From Variovorax paradoxus (GTDB lineage: Bacteria; Pseudomonadota; Gammaproteobacteria; Burkholderiales; Burkholderiaceae_C): DNA of 64,000 nucleotides. The stretch covers positions 3,100,001-3,164,000 of the forward strand of contig NZ_CP046622.1 in NCBI RefSeq assembly GCF_009755665.1. The letters run 5' to 3'. The position numbers and the translations under genes are program-made. Below the pieces are notes generated by a model. The model searched no databases. It worked only from the letters and a program-made list of their open reading frames with translations, and was not told the DNA's origin. This document shows positions 17,276-26,407 of the stretch, in pieces. How positions within the stretch are numbered: position 1 is the stretch's first letter; the number at the start of each line of letters is the position of its first letter.

Positions 17276-18424
17276 ATGAACATGATGGAGCGAATTCTTC
17301 GTTTGATGGCCGAGCGCAAGGCCTCCGACATCTATCTCTCGGCCCACTCCCCGGTGCTGATTCGCATGAACGGCACCTGCGTGCCGATCAATGCGCAGGT
17401 GCTGCCCGCCACCGCGCCGCTCGCGCTCCTGGCCGAAGTAGTGCCCGAAGCCCGCATCCAGGAGCTGGAAAGAACCGGCGAGCTCAACATGGCGGTGATG
17501 CTCGAAGGTGCCGGCAACTACCGCATCAGCGCCATGCGCCAGCGCGGCAGCTATGCGGTGGTGGTGCGGCACATTGCCTCGACCATTCCCAGCTTTGCCG
17601 ACCTGAACCTGCCCGACATTCTCAAGACGCTGATCATGGAGAAGCGCGGGCTGATCCTGATGGTGGGTGCCACCGGCGCGGGCAAGACCACCACGCTGGC
17701 CTCCATGCTCGACTACCGCAACGAGCACGCCACGGGCCACATCCTCACGGTGGAAGAACCCATCGAGTTCACCTACACCAACAAGAAGTCGCTGGTGAAC
17801 CAGCGCGACGTGGGCAGCGACACCGAGTCGCTGCAGGTTGCGCTCAAGAACGCGCTGCGCCAAGCGCCCGACGTGATCCAGATCGGCGAAATCCGAGACC
17901 GCGAAACCATGACGGCGGCCATTGCCTATGCGCAGTCGGGCCACCTGTGCGTGGCCACGCTGCATGCCAACAACAGCTACCGTGCGCTCAACCGCATCCT
18001 GAGCTTCTTCCCGGTCGAGGTGCGGCCCACGCTGCTGGGCGACCTGGGTTCGGCCCTGCGCGCCATCGTGTCGCAGCGCCTGCTGCGCACGCCCACCGGT
18101 GGCCGCGTGCCCGCGCTCGAAGTCATGCTCAACACGGCCCTGGTGGCCGAGCTGATCGAAAAAGGCGACTTCTCCGCGGTCAAGGAGGCCATGGAGCAGT
18201 CGATGGCCGAAGGCTCGCAAACCTTCGAAGAAGACATTGCCCGCCTCATCACCGAAGAGCGCGTGACGCGCGAAGAAGGCCTGGCCCAGTCCGACTCGCC
18301 CACCAACCTGATGTGGCGCCTGCAAAACCGCGCCGCACCCAAGCCCAAGACCGAAGACCGCCACCTGACGGATCAGGTCGACGAACCCACCTTTACAGAC
18401 ATCACGCTGGACGTGAAGTTCTGA
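17276..18424 (+). CDS. pilU: PilT/PilU-family type IV pilus retraction ATPase, PilU-like
   Basis: A 382-residue PilT-type ATPase: N-terminal PAS-like region, Walker A GATGAGKTT (131-139), Asp box VEEPIEF, Walker B-region IQIGEIRD, and the His box HLCVATLHANN. It has the longer C-terminal tail that separates PilU from PilT. Such ATPases power type IV pilus retraction at the cytoplasmic face. A strong GAGGAGAG ribosome site precedes the ATG. It is lodged between dapD and dapE with no other pil gene nearby, so pilT must be elsewhere. Confidence 0.85.
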   Translation: MNMMERILRLMAERKASDIYLSAHSPVLIRMNGTCVPINAQVLPATAPLALLAEVVPEARIQELERTGELNMAVMLEGAGNYRISAMRQRGSYAVVVRHIASTIPSFADLNLPDILKTLIMEKRGLILMVGATGAGKTTTLASMLDYRNEHATGHILTVEEPIEFTYTNKKSLVNQRDVGSDTESLQVALKNALRQAPDVIQIGEIRDRETMTAAIAYAQSGHLCVATLHANNSYRALNRILSFFPVEVRPTLLGDLGSALRAIVSQRLLRTPTGGRVPALEVMLNTALVAELIEKGDFSAVKEAMEQSMAEGSQTFEEDIARLITEERVTREEGLAQSDSPTNLMWRLQNRAAPKPKTEDRHLTDQVDEPTFTDITLDVKF

Positions 18425-18451
18425 CCGACCCAGCCCCCTGGCTTTTTTCCG

Positions 18452-19627
18452 ATGTCCCGCACGCTCCAGCTCGCCGAACAACTCATCTCGCGCCCCTCCG
18501 TCACTCCCGAGGATGCGGGCTGCCAACAGATCATCGGCGAGCGGCTGGCGCCGCTGGGCTTCACGCTTGAAACCATCGAGAGCGGCCCGGCCGACTTTCG
18601 CGTGACCAACCTGTGGGCGGTGCGCCGGCCCGCCGGGGCTGCGGCAACAAAGACGCTGGTGTTCGCCGGCCACACCGACGTGGTGCCCACCGGCCCGCTC
18701 GAGCAATGGACCAGCCACCCCTTTACGCCCACGCACCGCGGCGGCAAGCTCTACGGCCGCGGCGCCTGCGACATGAAGACCTCGGTTGCCGCCTTCGTGG
18801 TATCGATCGAAGAGTTCCTCAAGGCCACGCCCGACCCCAAGCTCACGCTCGCGCTGCTGCTCACCAGCGATGAAGAAGGCCCCGGCGTCGACGGTACCGT
18901 CGTCGTGTGCAACGCCCTGGCCGCGCGCGGCGAAACCATCGACTACTGCATCGTCGGCGAGCCCACCGCCGTCCAGCGCTGCGGCGACATGATCAAGAAC
19001 GGCCGCCGCGGCACCATGAGCGGCAAGCTCACCGTGAACGGCGTGCAGGGGCACATCGCGTATCCGCACCTGGCAAAAAACCCGGTTCACGCCTTTGCGC
19101 CTGCGCTGGCCGAACTGGTGGCCATCAACGCGGCCGCGGGCTGGGACGCGGGCAATGCGTACTTCCAGCCCACCAGCTGGCAGATCAGCAATTTCCACTC
19201 GGGCACCGGCGCGAGCAACGTGATTCCGGGCAGCGCGGTCATCGATTTCAACTTCCGCTTTTCGACCGAGTCGACACCCGAATCGCTGCAGAAGCGCGTG
19301 CATGCGGTGCTCGATGCCCATGGCATCGACTACACGCTTGCGTGGACCGTGGGCGGCCTGCCGTTTCTCACCACGCCCGGCGAACTGGTGGCGTCGGTGC
19401 AAGCGGCTATTGCCGATGAAACCGGCATCCAGACGGAGCTGTCGACCAGCGGCGGCACCAGCGATGCCCGCTTCATCGCCAATATCTGCAAGCAGGTGGT
19501 CGAGCTTGGTCCGGTCAACGCCAGCATCCACAAGATCGATGAGCACATCGATGTGGCCGAAATCGAGACGCTGAAGAACATCTACAAGCGCACGCTGGAG
19601 CGGCTCGAAGCGTCGCTGGCTCAATGA
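18452..19627 (+). CDS. dapE: Succinyl-diaminopimelate desuccinylase DapE
   Basis: A 391-residue M20-family metallopeptidase that hydrolyses N-succinyl-LL-diaminopimelate. Zinc-site motifs are seen in order: [31 protein letters not shown] and, near the end, [11 protein letters not shown]. The dimerisation domain lies between about residues 180 and 295. Its last four bases overlap the prmB start (ATGA), so the two are translationally coupled. Confidence 0.96.
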   Translation: MSRTLQLAEQLISRPSVTPEDAGCQQIIGERLAPLGFTLETIESGPADFRVTNLWAVRRPAGAAATKTLVFAGHTDVVPTGPLEQWTSHPFTPTHRGGKLYGRGACDMKTSVAAFVVSIEEFLKATPDPKLTLALLLTSDEEGPGVDGTVVVCNALAARGETIDYCIVGEPTAVQRCGDMIKNGRRGTMSGKLTVNGVQGHIAYPHLAKNPVHAFAPALAELVAINAAAGWDAGNAYFQPTSWQISNFHSGTGASNVIPGSAVIDFNFRFSTESTPESLQKRVHAVLDAHGIDYTLAWTVGGLPFLTTPGELVASVQAAIADETGIQTELSTSGGTSDARFIANICKQVVELGPVNASIHKIDEHIDVAEIETLKNIYKRTLERLEASLAQ

Positions 19628-20505
19628 GCACCGTCATCGAACTGATCGAGGCCGGCGCAAGGCGGCTCGAAGAAGCCGGCGTCGCCTTCGGCCACGGCAC
19701 CGCCAACGCCTTTGACGAAGCCGCCTGGCTTGTGCTGTGGCGCCTGAAGCTGCCGCTGGATGACCTGGACGGGGTGGCCGACACGCCCGTGTCCCCGGCC
19801 GATGCCGGCAAGGTGCAGGCGCTCATCGAAGAGCGCATTGCCACGCGCAAGCCCGCCGCCTATCTCACGAAGGAAGCGTGGCTGCAGGGCGTGCCCTTCT
19901 ACGTGGACGAGCGCGCCATCGTGCCGCGCAGCTTCATCGCCGAACTGATTGCAGACGGCAGCATCGACTACTGGCTGGGCGAGCACACGCAGCGCGTGCT
20001 CGACCTGTGCACCGGCAACGGCAGCCTGGCCGTGCTCGCGGCGCTGACCTATCCGGATGTGACGGTGGATGCCGCCGACCTGTCGGTGGAGGCGCTCGAA
20101 GTGGCCGCCATCAACGTGACCCGGCACCAGCTCGACACCCGCGTGACCCTGATCGAATCAGACGGCTTGAAGAATGTGGCCGGCCCCTACGACCTGGTGC
20201 TGTGCAACCCGCCCTACGTGAACAGCGCCAGCATGGCCGCCCTGCCCGCCGAATACCGCGCCGAGCCCGAGCTTGCGCTGGCCGGCGGCATCGACGGCAT
20301 GGACTTTGTGCGCCAGCTGTTCACCGACGCGCCTTCTCGCATGAGCGAGCAGGCGGTGCTGGTGCTTGAGATCGGCAACGAGCGCGACTACTTCGAGGCG
20401 GCGTTTCCGCAGCTCGAAGTGGTGTGGCTCGAAACCTCGGCCGGCGAGGACCAGGTCTTGCTGGTCACCCGCTCTGCCCTGCTGGCCGGTGCCGGCGCGC
20501 GTTAG
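19624..20505 (+). CDS. prmB: 50S ribosomal protein L3 N5-glutamine methyltransferase PrmB
   Basis: A 293-residue SAM-dependent methyltransferase. The SAM loop reads [13 protein letters not shown] and the glutamine-binding catalytic motif NPPYVN is present, as in PrmB/PrmC. PrmB methylates a glutamine of ribosomal protein L3. An ordinary chorismate-gene-linked PrmC is excluded by the N-terminal sequence ([16 protein letters not shown]), which is PrmB-like. It is the last gene of the dap cluster; 136 bp separate it from the next gene. Confidence 0.92.
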   Translation: MSTVIELIEAGARRLEEAGVAFGHGTANAFDEAAWLVLWRLKLPLDDLDGVADTPVSPADAGKVQALIEERIATRKPAAYLTKEAWLQGVPFYVDERAIVPRSFIAELIADGSIDYWLGEHTQRVLDLCTGNGSLAVLAALTYPDVTVDAADLSVEALEVAAINVTRHQLDTRVTLIESDGLKNVAGPYDLVLCNPPYVNSASMAALPAEYRAEPELALAGGIDGMDFVRQLFTDAPSRMSEQAVLVLEIGNERDYFEAAFPQLEVVWLETSAGEDQVLLVTRSALLAGAGAR

Positions 20506-20641
20506 CTGCGCCTGGCCGAGCCCCCACCGCTTTCCGCAGCCTGCGCTGCGGCCCCTTTACCGGGCGCTGTCCGCCCCTATGCCCCTTTGCGCCAGGCCGC
20601 CCGGGGCTGGGCGGGATAATCGCCCTTACGGTTCCTATTTC

Positions 20642-22663
20642 ATGATTACTCTCAAAAACGTCATTCTTCGCCGCAGCGCCAAGGTCCTGCTCGACGGCGC
20701 CACCGTCACCCTCAACCCCGGTGAAAAGGTCGGCCTGGTGGGTCGCAACGGCGCGGGCAAGTCGACGCTGTTTGCATTGCTCAACGGCACGCTGCACGAA
20801 GACGGCGGCGACTTTTCGGTGCCCAGGCACTGGCGCATGGCCCAGGTGGCGCAGAACATGCCCGAAACCGACGAATCGGCGACCGAATTCGTGGTGGGCG
20901 GCGACACCCGCCTGACCGAGCTGCGCGAGAAGCTGGCCGCCATCGAGGCCGCCTACGAGGCCAACCCCGACGACGGCGACATCGGCATGGAACTGGCCCA
21001 CGCCTACACCGACCTGGCCGATGCCGGCGAGCACGACGCGGTGCCGCGCGCGCAGGCCCTGATTCTTGGCCTCGGCTTCAAGTCGCACGAACTCGACGAG
21101 CCGGTGAACAGCTTTTCGGGCGGCTGGCGCATGCGCCTGCAGCTGGCCCGCGCGCTCATGTGCCCAAGCGACCTGCTGCTGCTCGACGAACCCACCAACC
21201 ACCTGGACCTGGACGCGCTCGTCTGGCTCGAAGCCTGGCTGCAGAAGTACGCCGGCACCATGATCGTCATCAGCCACGACCGCGAGTTTCTCGATGCCGT
21301 GACCGACGTGACCCTGCACATTGCCAACGCCCAGCTCACGCGCTACGGCGGCAACTACAGCAAGTTCGAGGACATGCGCGCGCTGCAGATGGAGCAGCAG
21401 CAAGTCGCCTTCAGCAAGCAGCAGGACAAGATCGCCCACCTGCAGAAGTTCATCGACCGCTTCAAGGCCAAGGCCAGCAAGGCCAAACAGGCGCAAAGCC
21501 GCGTCAAGGCACTGGAGCGCATGGAAAGGGTTGCGCCGCTCCTGGCCGAGGCCGACTTCACCTTCGAGTTCAAGGAGCCCGGCAACATTCCGAACCCGAT
21601 GCTCTCCATCAGCAACGCGAGCTTCGGCTATGAGATCGAAGGCGAAGAGCCCAAGACCATTCTGCGCGGCGTCAGCCGATCGGTGCTGGCGGGCCAGCGC
21701 ATCGGCATTCTGGGTGCCAACGGCCAGGGCAAGTCGACCCTGGTGAAGACCATTGCGCGCGAGATGGGCGCGCTGGCCGGCCAGGTCACGGAGGGCAAGG
21801 GCCTCAACATCGGCTACTTCGCGCAGCAGGAACTCGACGTGCTGCGCCCGCAGGACACGCCGCTGGAGCACATGGTGCGCATGGCGCGCGAGCTCGGCAG
21901 CAGCGTGAAGGAAGCCACCGGCGAGCAGGCCCTGCGCGGCTTTCTGGGCAGCTTCAACTTCAGCGGCGACATGGTGAAGCAGCCCGTGGGCACCATGAGC
22001 GGCGGCGAAAAAGCGCGCCTGGTGCTCGCGATGATGGTGTGGCAGCGCCCCAACCTGCTGCTGCTGGACGAGCCCACCAACCACCTGGACCTTGCCACCC
22101 GCGAGGCGCTGGCCGTGGCCCTGAACGAGTTCGAAGGCACGCTGATGCTCGTGAGCCACGACCGTGCGCTGCTGCGCTCGGTGTGCGACGAATTCTGGCT
22201 CGTGGGCCGCGGCGTGGTCACCGATTTCGACGGCGACCTCGACGACTACCAACGCTACCTGCTGGACGAAGCCAAGCGGCTGCGCGAAGAGGCCAAGGTG
22301 GCCGTGCGCGAGGCGGCAAGTGCCGCTGCCCCTGCTGCGGCCCCGCCCGCAGCGCCGTCGTCCATCGAGAGCGAATCCGCGGCCGCCGGCAAGAACCCGC
22401 AGCAGCGCAAGCAGGACGCCCAGGGCCGCCAGCAACGCAGCGACCAGGCCAAGCCGATCAAGCGCGAAATCGCGCAGATCGATGAGCGCCTGGCCGCGGC
22501 GGGCACGGAACGCACCGCGCTGGAGGCGCGCCTGGCGCAGCCGCTGCCGTCAGCCGAAATTGCCGAAGCAGGCAAGCGGCTGAAAGCCCTCAACGAAGAA
22601 ATCGGCCGCCTCGAAGAGCGCTGGCTGGCCCTTTCGGACCAGCTCGAGGCGCTGGCGGCCTGA
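20642..22663 (+). CDS. yheS: ABC-F family ATPase, YheS-like
   Basis: A 673-residue protein with two tandem ABC domains and no membrane segment. Walker A motifs are GRNGAGKST (34-42) and GANGQGKST; signatures are SGGWRM and SGGEKARL; both Walker B motifs read LLLDEPTNHLD. An interdomain linker (SKQQDKIAHLQKF then KAKASKAKQAQSR) and a C-terminal Ala-rich coiled coil follow. ABC-F proteins act on the ribosomal E site to relieve stalls; YheS is the closest match by its N-terminus. The start sits at the first in-frame ATG after a non-coding, promoter-like gap. Confidence 0.92.
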   Translation: MITLKNVILRRSAKVLLDGATVTLNPGEKVGLVGRNGAGKSTLFALLNGTLHEDGGDFSVPRHWRMAQVAQNMPETDESATEFVVGGDTRLTELREKLAAIEAAYEANPDDGDIGMELAHAYTDLADAGEHDAVPRAQALILGLGFKSHELDEPVNSFSGGWRMRLQLARALMCPSDLLLLDEPTNHLDLDALVWLEAWLQKYAGTMIVISHDREFLDAVTDVTLHIANAQLTRYGGNYSKFEDMRALQMEQQQVAFSKQQDKIAHLQKFIDRFKAKASKAKQAQSRVKALERMERVAPLLAEADFTFEFKEPGNIPNPMLSISNASFGYEIEGEEPKTILRGVSRSVLAGQRIGILGANGQGKSTLVKTIAREMGALAGQVTEGKGLNIGYFAQQELDVLRPQDTPLEHMVRMARELGSSVKEATGEQALRGFLGSFNFSGDMVKQPVGTMSGGEKARLVLAMMVWQRPNLLLLDEPTNHLDLATREALAVALNEFEGTLMLVSHDRALLRSVCDEFWLVGRGVVTDFDGDLDDYQRYLLDEAKRLREEAKVAVREAASAAAPAAAPPAAPSSIESESAAAGKNPQQRKQDAQGRQQRSDQAKPIKREIAQIDERLAAAGTERTALEARLAQPLPSAEIAEAGKRLKALNEEIGRLEERWLALSDQLEALAA

Positions 22664-22690
22664 CCTGAACCTGCAAAGGAGACATGCGCC

Positions 22691-23194
22691 ATGCCGTCCG
22701 CCATCGAACTGGCCCGGGGTGACGAAAAGCTCATTGCCGCGGTCCATCGCAGCCGCCGGCTGATCGGCCGCAAGGCCCTGATGGCCGCTGCCGCCAGCGC
22801 CATTCCGGTACCCGGCGTCGACTGGGCGGCCGACGCCGCCCTGCTCTCGCGGCTCGTGCCGCAAATCAGCGCCGAGTTCGGCCTTTCGGTCACGCAGGTC
22901 GAGAAGCTCGCGCCGCACCAGCGCGAGCGCATCCAGAAGGCGGCGACCACCGTCGGGGCCCTGCTGGTGGGCCGGCTGGTCACGCGCGACCTGCTGATCA
23001 AGCTTGCCCGGCATGCCGGCGTGAAGCTCACGGCCAAGCAGGCCGCCAAGTACGTGCCGATTGCCGGGCAGATCGTCTCCGCCGCGCTGGGCTACGCGGC
23101 CCTGCGCGCCTTGGGCGAGCAGCACATCAAGGACTGCGTGCGCGTCAGCTCGACCCTCGCCTTATCGCCTCCCGAACCGCATGCGCCCGCCTGA
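22691..23194 (+). CDS. Small EcsC/DUF697-like protein of unknown function
   Basis: A 167-residue protein. Two conserved-looking stretches resemble the EcsC/DUF697 group of membrane-associated proteins: AIPVPGVDWAADAALL in the first third and KYVPIAGQIVSAALGYAALRALGEQH in the last third. Glycine/alanine-rich helices could insert in or lie on the membrane. It follows yheS by 27 bp with a good AAGGAG ribosome site. Function unknown; the family label is a resemblance only. Its last 50 bp overlap the end of the opposite-strand gene. Confidence 0.6.
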   Translation: MPSAIELARGDEKLIAAVHRSRRLIGRKALMAAAASAIPVPGVDWAADAALLSRLVPQISAEFGLSVTQVEKLAPHQRERIQKAATTVGALLVGRLVTRDLLIKLARHAGVKLTAKQAAKYVPIAGQIVSAALGYAALRALGEQHIKDCVRVSSTLALSPPEPHAPA

Positions 23195-23378
23195 AGGCGC
23201 AGTCGTCGAACAGCGCAAGGCCGACATAACCCGCGGTGACCAGGCCCGAAACGGCGAGCCCACCCAGGCCGTAGTCCCGCAGGCGAAATCCATAGAACAG
23301 CGCTACGGCAGACAGCAGCGCCAATAGCGCGCAAAGCGCGCGGTCGAGCCGAAGGCCCGGTGTCGATGGCCTTTGCAT
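23145..23378 (-). CDS. Small two-helix membrane protein, unknown function
   Basis: A 77-residue protein with two hydrophobic helices (about residues 15-31 and 38-54) and an Arg-rich C-terminus. No family recognised. It lies two codons behind the 38-residue ORF on the same strand, suggesting a small two-gene transcript divergent from the XRE/S24 regulator gene. The 50-bp tail-to-tail overlap with the EcsC-like gene slightly weakens the call, but the membrane pattern is not one expected of an antisense shadow. Confidence 0.5.
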   Translation of the reverse strand: MQRPSTPGLRLDRALCALLALLSAVALFYGFRLRDYGLGGLAVSGLVTAGYVGLALFDDCAFRRAHAVREAIRRGSS

Positions 23379-23381
23379 GGC

Positions 23382-23498
23382 TCAGCCCGCGCGGTGAGCC
23401 CGGTGGCGGCACGGCCTTGCGCCGCCCGCCGGTTTTTCGATCTGCTTTTGCGTTGGCCTTGCAGCCTTCAGCGCCAGCACCAACTTGCGTGGTTTCAT
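23382..23498 (-). CDS. Short basic 38-residue protein, unknown function
   Basis: ATG at 23498 is preceded by an excellent ribosome site (AAGGGAG, 8 bases spacing), followed by 38 codons and TGA four bases before the ATG of the next small gene. The product starts MKPRKLVLALKAA and is strongly basic (many Lys and Arg). It is transcribed away from the XRE/S24 regulator and its start is about 15 bp from the palindromic operator-like site, so repression by that regulator is plausible. No homology recognised. Confidence 0.4.
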   Translation of the reverse strand: MKPRKLVLALKAARPTQKQIEKPAGGARPCRHRAHRAG

Positions 23499-23512
23499 GG
23501 CAAATACTCCCT

Positions 23513-23539
23513 TTCAACTATTCTAAAGTCCAAGTTGAA
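23513..23539. promoter_or_regulatory. Operator-like inverted repeat between divergent genes
   Basis: TTCAACT (23513-23519) and its exact reverse complement AGTTGAA (23533-23539) are separated by 13 bases. It lies in the only gap between the XRE/S24 regulator (starting 28 bp to the right) and the small minus-strand genes (starting 15 bp to the left). The placement and half-site size fit an XRE/CI-type operator controlling both directions. This is inferred from position. Confidence 0.5.
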
Positions 23540-23566
23540 TATTCGCCTGCGCTTAAATGTGCGCCC

Positions 23567-24283
23567 ATGGAGACTATTGCAGCGCGTGCACTGGCAGCAC
23601 GCAAATTTGCGAAGATGACCCAGAAGCAGGCTGAAGCCGCTTCGGGCGTCAAGCAGTCGAACATTTCAAAGATCGAGCGCGGCGACACCGGCCGCTCGAT
23701 GGGCCTGCTTGCCTTGGCACGCGCGTATCGCGTCGACCCCAATTGGCTCGACACCGGCGACGGCCCGGCTCCATGGGACACGGTGCAACAGCGTCCGGCC
23801 CGCGACAATGCCAACGAACCGCCGGGCCCCTACCGGGTTACGCGCACCCCGCCTCCCATCCCGTCGTTCAGCCCGGGCACGCCCGGCACCGTGCCGCTCA
23901 TCGCTTGGGCGGATGCCGCCTGCTGGAGCACCCCCGGACGGGCGCCGCTGGAGGCCGAGCGATGGATTCCCTGCGTTGCGCATCACAGCGCCGGCAATAC
24001 CTATGCGCTGCGCGTGCGCGGCGACAGCATGACTGCCCCGAGCGGCAGCATGAAGAGCTACCCCGCGGAATCGATCATCTTCGTCGACACGCTGCGAACA
24101 GCGCCCGAAGACGGCGAGCGCGTCATCGCCAAGCTCGAGTCGAGCAACGAGATCACCTTCAAGGTCTTTAAGGAAGAAGACGGCCGCCGATGGCTGCTGC
24201 CGCTCAACCCCAACCACGAGCCGATACGCATGGAATTCACCGTACTCGGCACTGTCATCGGCAAGTGGGAAGACGAGGACTGA
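23567..24283 (+). CDS. XRE-family repressor with S24 (LexA/CI-like) peptidase domain
   Basis: A 238-residue regulator. Residues 5-60 form an XRE helix-turn-helix (MTQKQAEAASGVKQSNISKIERG). After a Pro-rich linker, residues about 110-235 form an S24 domain with catalytic Ser154 in RVRGDSM and Lys189 in ERVIAKL, spaced as in LexA and phage repressors. The usual Ala-Gly cleavage bond is not visible in the expected stretch about 35 residues before Ser154 (WADAACWST), so RecA-stimulated self-cleavage is uncertain. No phage genes surround it. ATG 23567 is the only good start before the HTH. A terminator follows. Confidence 0.85.
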   Translation: METIAARALAARKFAKMTQKQAEAASGVKQSNISKIERGDTGRSMGLLALARAYRVDPNWLDTGDGPAPWDTVQQRPARDNANEPPGPYRVTRTPPPIPSFSPGTPGTVPLIAWADAACWSTPGRAPLEAERWIPCVAHHSAGNTYALRVRGDSMTAPSGSMKSYPAESIIFVDTLRTAPEDGERVIAKLESSNEITFKVFKEEDGRRWLLPLNPNHEPIRMEFTVLGTVIGKWEDED

Positions 24284-24391
24284 CAGCGCGCCAGGTCAGG
24301 TTGCAAGCAGGTTGGGGGCACATAGTAGAGGTTCTTTCTCCCTGTGGCCTGCATTCCTCTCTGATCCTCCCTCCTCCAGCAGGTCACCTTC

Positions 24392-24420
24392 CAGCCCGCC
24401 CTCGTGCGGGCTGTTTTTTT
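24392..24420 (+). terminator. Intrinsic terminator after the S24 regulator gene
   Basis: An 8-bp stem CAGCCCGC / GCGGGCTG (24392-24399 with 24406-24413) is followed by seven T. It lies 109 bp after the regulator stop and fits a classic rho-independent terminator. Confidence 0.85.
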
Positions 24421-24450
24421 GCCTTGATTCGTCCGCCTTGTGCCATGCCG

Positions 24451-24476
24451 AAACGCGCTAGCTGCTAGCGCGTTTT
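24451..24476. repeat. Near-perfect palindrome downstream of the terminator
   Basis: AAACGCGCTAGC (24451-24462) and its exact complement GCTAGCGCGTTT (24464-24475) are separated by one base; TTTT follows. It would form a 10-bp stem with a five-base loop. It could be a second terminator or a protein-binding palindrome upstream of the amidohydrolase gene. Confidence 0.5.
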
Positions 24477-24551
24477 CGTGCTCGCCGCGTGCGGCGATCC
24501 TGCGCAAGATACGCAGCTATGCAAACAGCACGCACCGCGGCCGCCAGCACA

Positions 24552-25424
24552 ATGGACAAGGACTGGCTATGTTTTCACCCGGCGCCGTCGAAGCCCCGCT
24601 TCATCCCGCCGCCGGGCGCGGTGGACGCGCATTGCCACGTCTTCGGGCCGGGCGCCGTGTTCCCTTATGCGCCGCAGCGCAAATACACGCCGTGCGATGC
24701 CTCCAGGGAACAGCTCTTCGCACTGCGCGATCTGCTGGGCTTCGAGCGCAATGTGATCGTGCAAGCCACCTGCCACGGCAACGACAACCGCGCCCTGCTC
24801 GACGCCATTGCGCATTCGAACGGGCGTGCCCGCGGCGTAGCCTCGGTCGACCCCGCCGTGAGCGACGCCGAACTCCGCGCGTTGCACGACGCCGGCGTGC
24901 GCGGCGTGCGCTTCAACTTTCTGAAGCGGCTGACCGACTTCACGCCGCGCGAGGTGCTGATGAACATTGCCGAGCGCATCGCGCCGCTGGGCTGGCACGT
25001 GGTGGTGTATTTCGAAGCGCAAGACCTGCCCGAGCTCTGGGATTTCTTCACCAGCCTGCCCACCACGGTGGTGGTCGACCACATGGGCCGGCCCGACGTT
25101 GGCCAGCGCGTCGACGCGCCGCAGTTCGAACGCTTTGTGCAGCTGCTGCGCGAGCATTCGAATGTCTGGTCCAAGGTGAGCTGTCCCGAGCGCCTGTCGC
25201 TTTCCGGCCCGCCGACCTACGACGACGTGGTCCCTTTCGCGCGGCGACTGGTCGAGGAGTTTCCAGACCGCGTGCTGTGGGGCACCGATTGGCCGCACCC
25301 CAACCTCAAGACACACATGCCCGACGACGGCACGCTGGTCGACATGATTCCGCGCATTGCGCCAACGGAAGAACTCCAGCGCAAGTTGCTGGTGGACAAC
25401 CCGTTGCGGCTGTACTGGGCGTAG
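24552..25424 (+). CDS. Amidohydrolase-2 family lactonase/hydrolase, LigI-like
   Basis: A 290-residue TIM-barrel hydrolase. The metal/substrate motif DAHCHVFGP near the N-terminus and GTDWPHPN near the C-terminus match 2-pyrone-4,6-dicarboxylate lactonase (LigI) and related dicarboxylate lactonases, which open ring lactones in aromatic degradation. The active-site Asp is in GTDWPH. ATG 24552 (MDKDWLCFHP) is preferred to an upstream ATG because the family begins near there. A LysR gene, a Bug-type binding protein and a porin lie downstream, suggesting a small catabolic set for a carboxylated compound. The exact substrate is unknown. Confidence 0.75.
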   Translation: MDKDWLCFHPAPSKPRFIPPPGAVDAHCHVFGPGAVFPYAPQRKYTPCDASREQLFALRDLLGFERNVIVQATCHGNDNRALLDAIAHSNGRARGVASVDPAVSDAELRALHDAGVRGVRFNFLKRLTDFTPREVLMNIAERIAPLGWHVVVYFEAQDLPELWDFFTSLPTTVVVDHMGRPDVGQRVDAPQFERFVQLLREHSNVWSKVSCPERLSLSGPPTYDDVVPFARRLVEEFPDRVLWGTDWPHPNLKTHMPDDGTLVDMIPRIAPTEELQRKLLVDNPLRLYWA

Positions 25425-25471
25425 GTTCGTCCGAGGTGCCGAAGGCGCGGGCAGCCCCTAGACTGCGCTCC

Positions 25472-26377
25472 ATGGACCTCAAGCAGCTGGAATACTTTGT
25501 TCACGTCGCGGAGCTGGGGAGCTTTACCCGCGCGTCGATCGTGATCGACGTTGCGCAACCGGCGCTCAGCCGCCAGGTGCGCCAGCTCGAAGTGGAGTTG
25601 CGGCAAAACCTGCTCACACGCAACGGGCGGGGCGTCACCCTGACCGATGCGGGCAAGCTGCTGCTGGAGCACGCCCGGGGCATCCTGCACCAGATCGAAC
25701 GCGCCAAGGAAGACCTCGGCCTGCTGCGCGGCGCGCTGGCCGGCCGCGTGGCGGTCGGGTTGCCGCCCAGCATTGCAAAGCGCATTGCCGTGCCGCTGAC
25801 CCGTGCCTTCCGCCAGAAGCTGCCCGATGCCAGCCTCTCGATTACCGAGGCGCTTTCGAGTGCGCTGCAAGAGGCGGTAACTGCAGGCCGCATCGATCTT
25901 GCGCTGCTCTATAACCCGGTACCTTCAGCAGACATCGACAGCGTCGTCATCCTTGAAGAAGACCTCTACCTTGTGGGTCCGGTGCAGCCGGGCGGCGGCA
26001 AGGCCGATGGTCCGGTTTCGCTGCGCGAAGTGGCTTCTGCGCCGCTGGTGATTCCGACGAAGCCCAATTCGATCCGCATGCTCGTCGAAGCGGAGATGGC
26101 AAACATCGGATGCCGCCCTTCCATCTCGATGGAGATCGACGGGGTTGGCGCCATTCTCGACCTGGTCATCGAAGGCATGGGGCAGGCGGTGTTGTCGTCC
26201 AACGCGATTCTTACCGCGCCGCGCCCGGAGGCATTTGCCATTCGCCGCATCGAGAACCCGCCGCTGCGCAGCCGGCTGGCCCTTGCGCTCAGCTCGCAAA
26301 GGCCGACCACCCTCACCCAGCAAGCCGTGCTCGAACTGGTCCGCGAAGTGGTGGCCCAAACCATGAATGGCGCCTGA
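25472..26377 (+). CDS. LysR-family transcriptional regulator
   Basis: A 301-residue LTTR: winged helix at residues 1-60 (MDLKQLEYFVHVAELGSFTRAS, then QPALSRQVRQLE) and a two-lobed effector-binding domain to the end. The sequence is closest in feel to Nac/CbbR-like regulators of catabolic genes. It starts 47 bp after the amidohydrolase stop and runs in the same direction, which is not the usual divergent LysR arrangement, so the amidohydrolase may not be its only target. It converges with the Bug gene (30 bp between stops). Confidence 0.9.
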   Translation: MDLKQLEYFVHVAELGSFTRASIVIDVAQPALSRQVRQLEVELRQNLLTRNGRGVTLTDAGKLLLEHARGILHQIERAKEDLGLLRGALAGRVAVGLPPSIAKRIAVPLTRAFRQKLPDASLSITEALSSALQEAVTAGRIDLALLYNPVPSADIDSVVILEEDLYLVGPVQPGGGKADGPVSLREVASAPLVIPTKPNSIRMLVEAEMANIGCRPSISMEIDGVGAILDLVIEGMGQAVLSSNAILTAPRPEAFAIRRIENPPLRSRLALALSSQRPTTLTQQAVLELVREVVAQTMNGA

Positions 26378-26407
26378 AGCTCGCGAGGGCCTTAGCGCCT
26401 CAATGCC

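Noticed and set aside
17243..19624. Open frame of 793 codons antisense to pilU-like and dapE
   Set aside because: Covers two well-identified genes in the opposite frame and has a composition typical of reverse-strand readings.
23567..24283. A prophage remnant marked by the S24 repressor
   Set aside because: No integrase, structural or lysis genes lie near; flanking genes are chromosomal.
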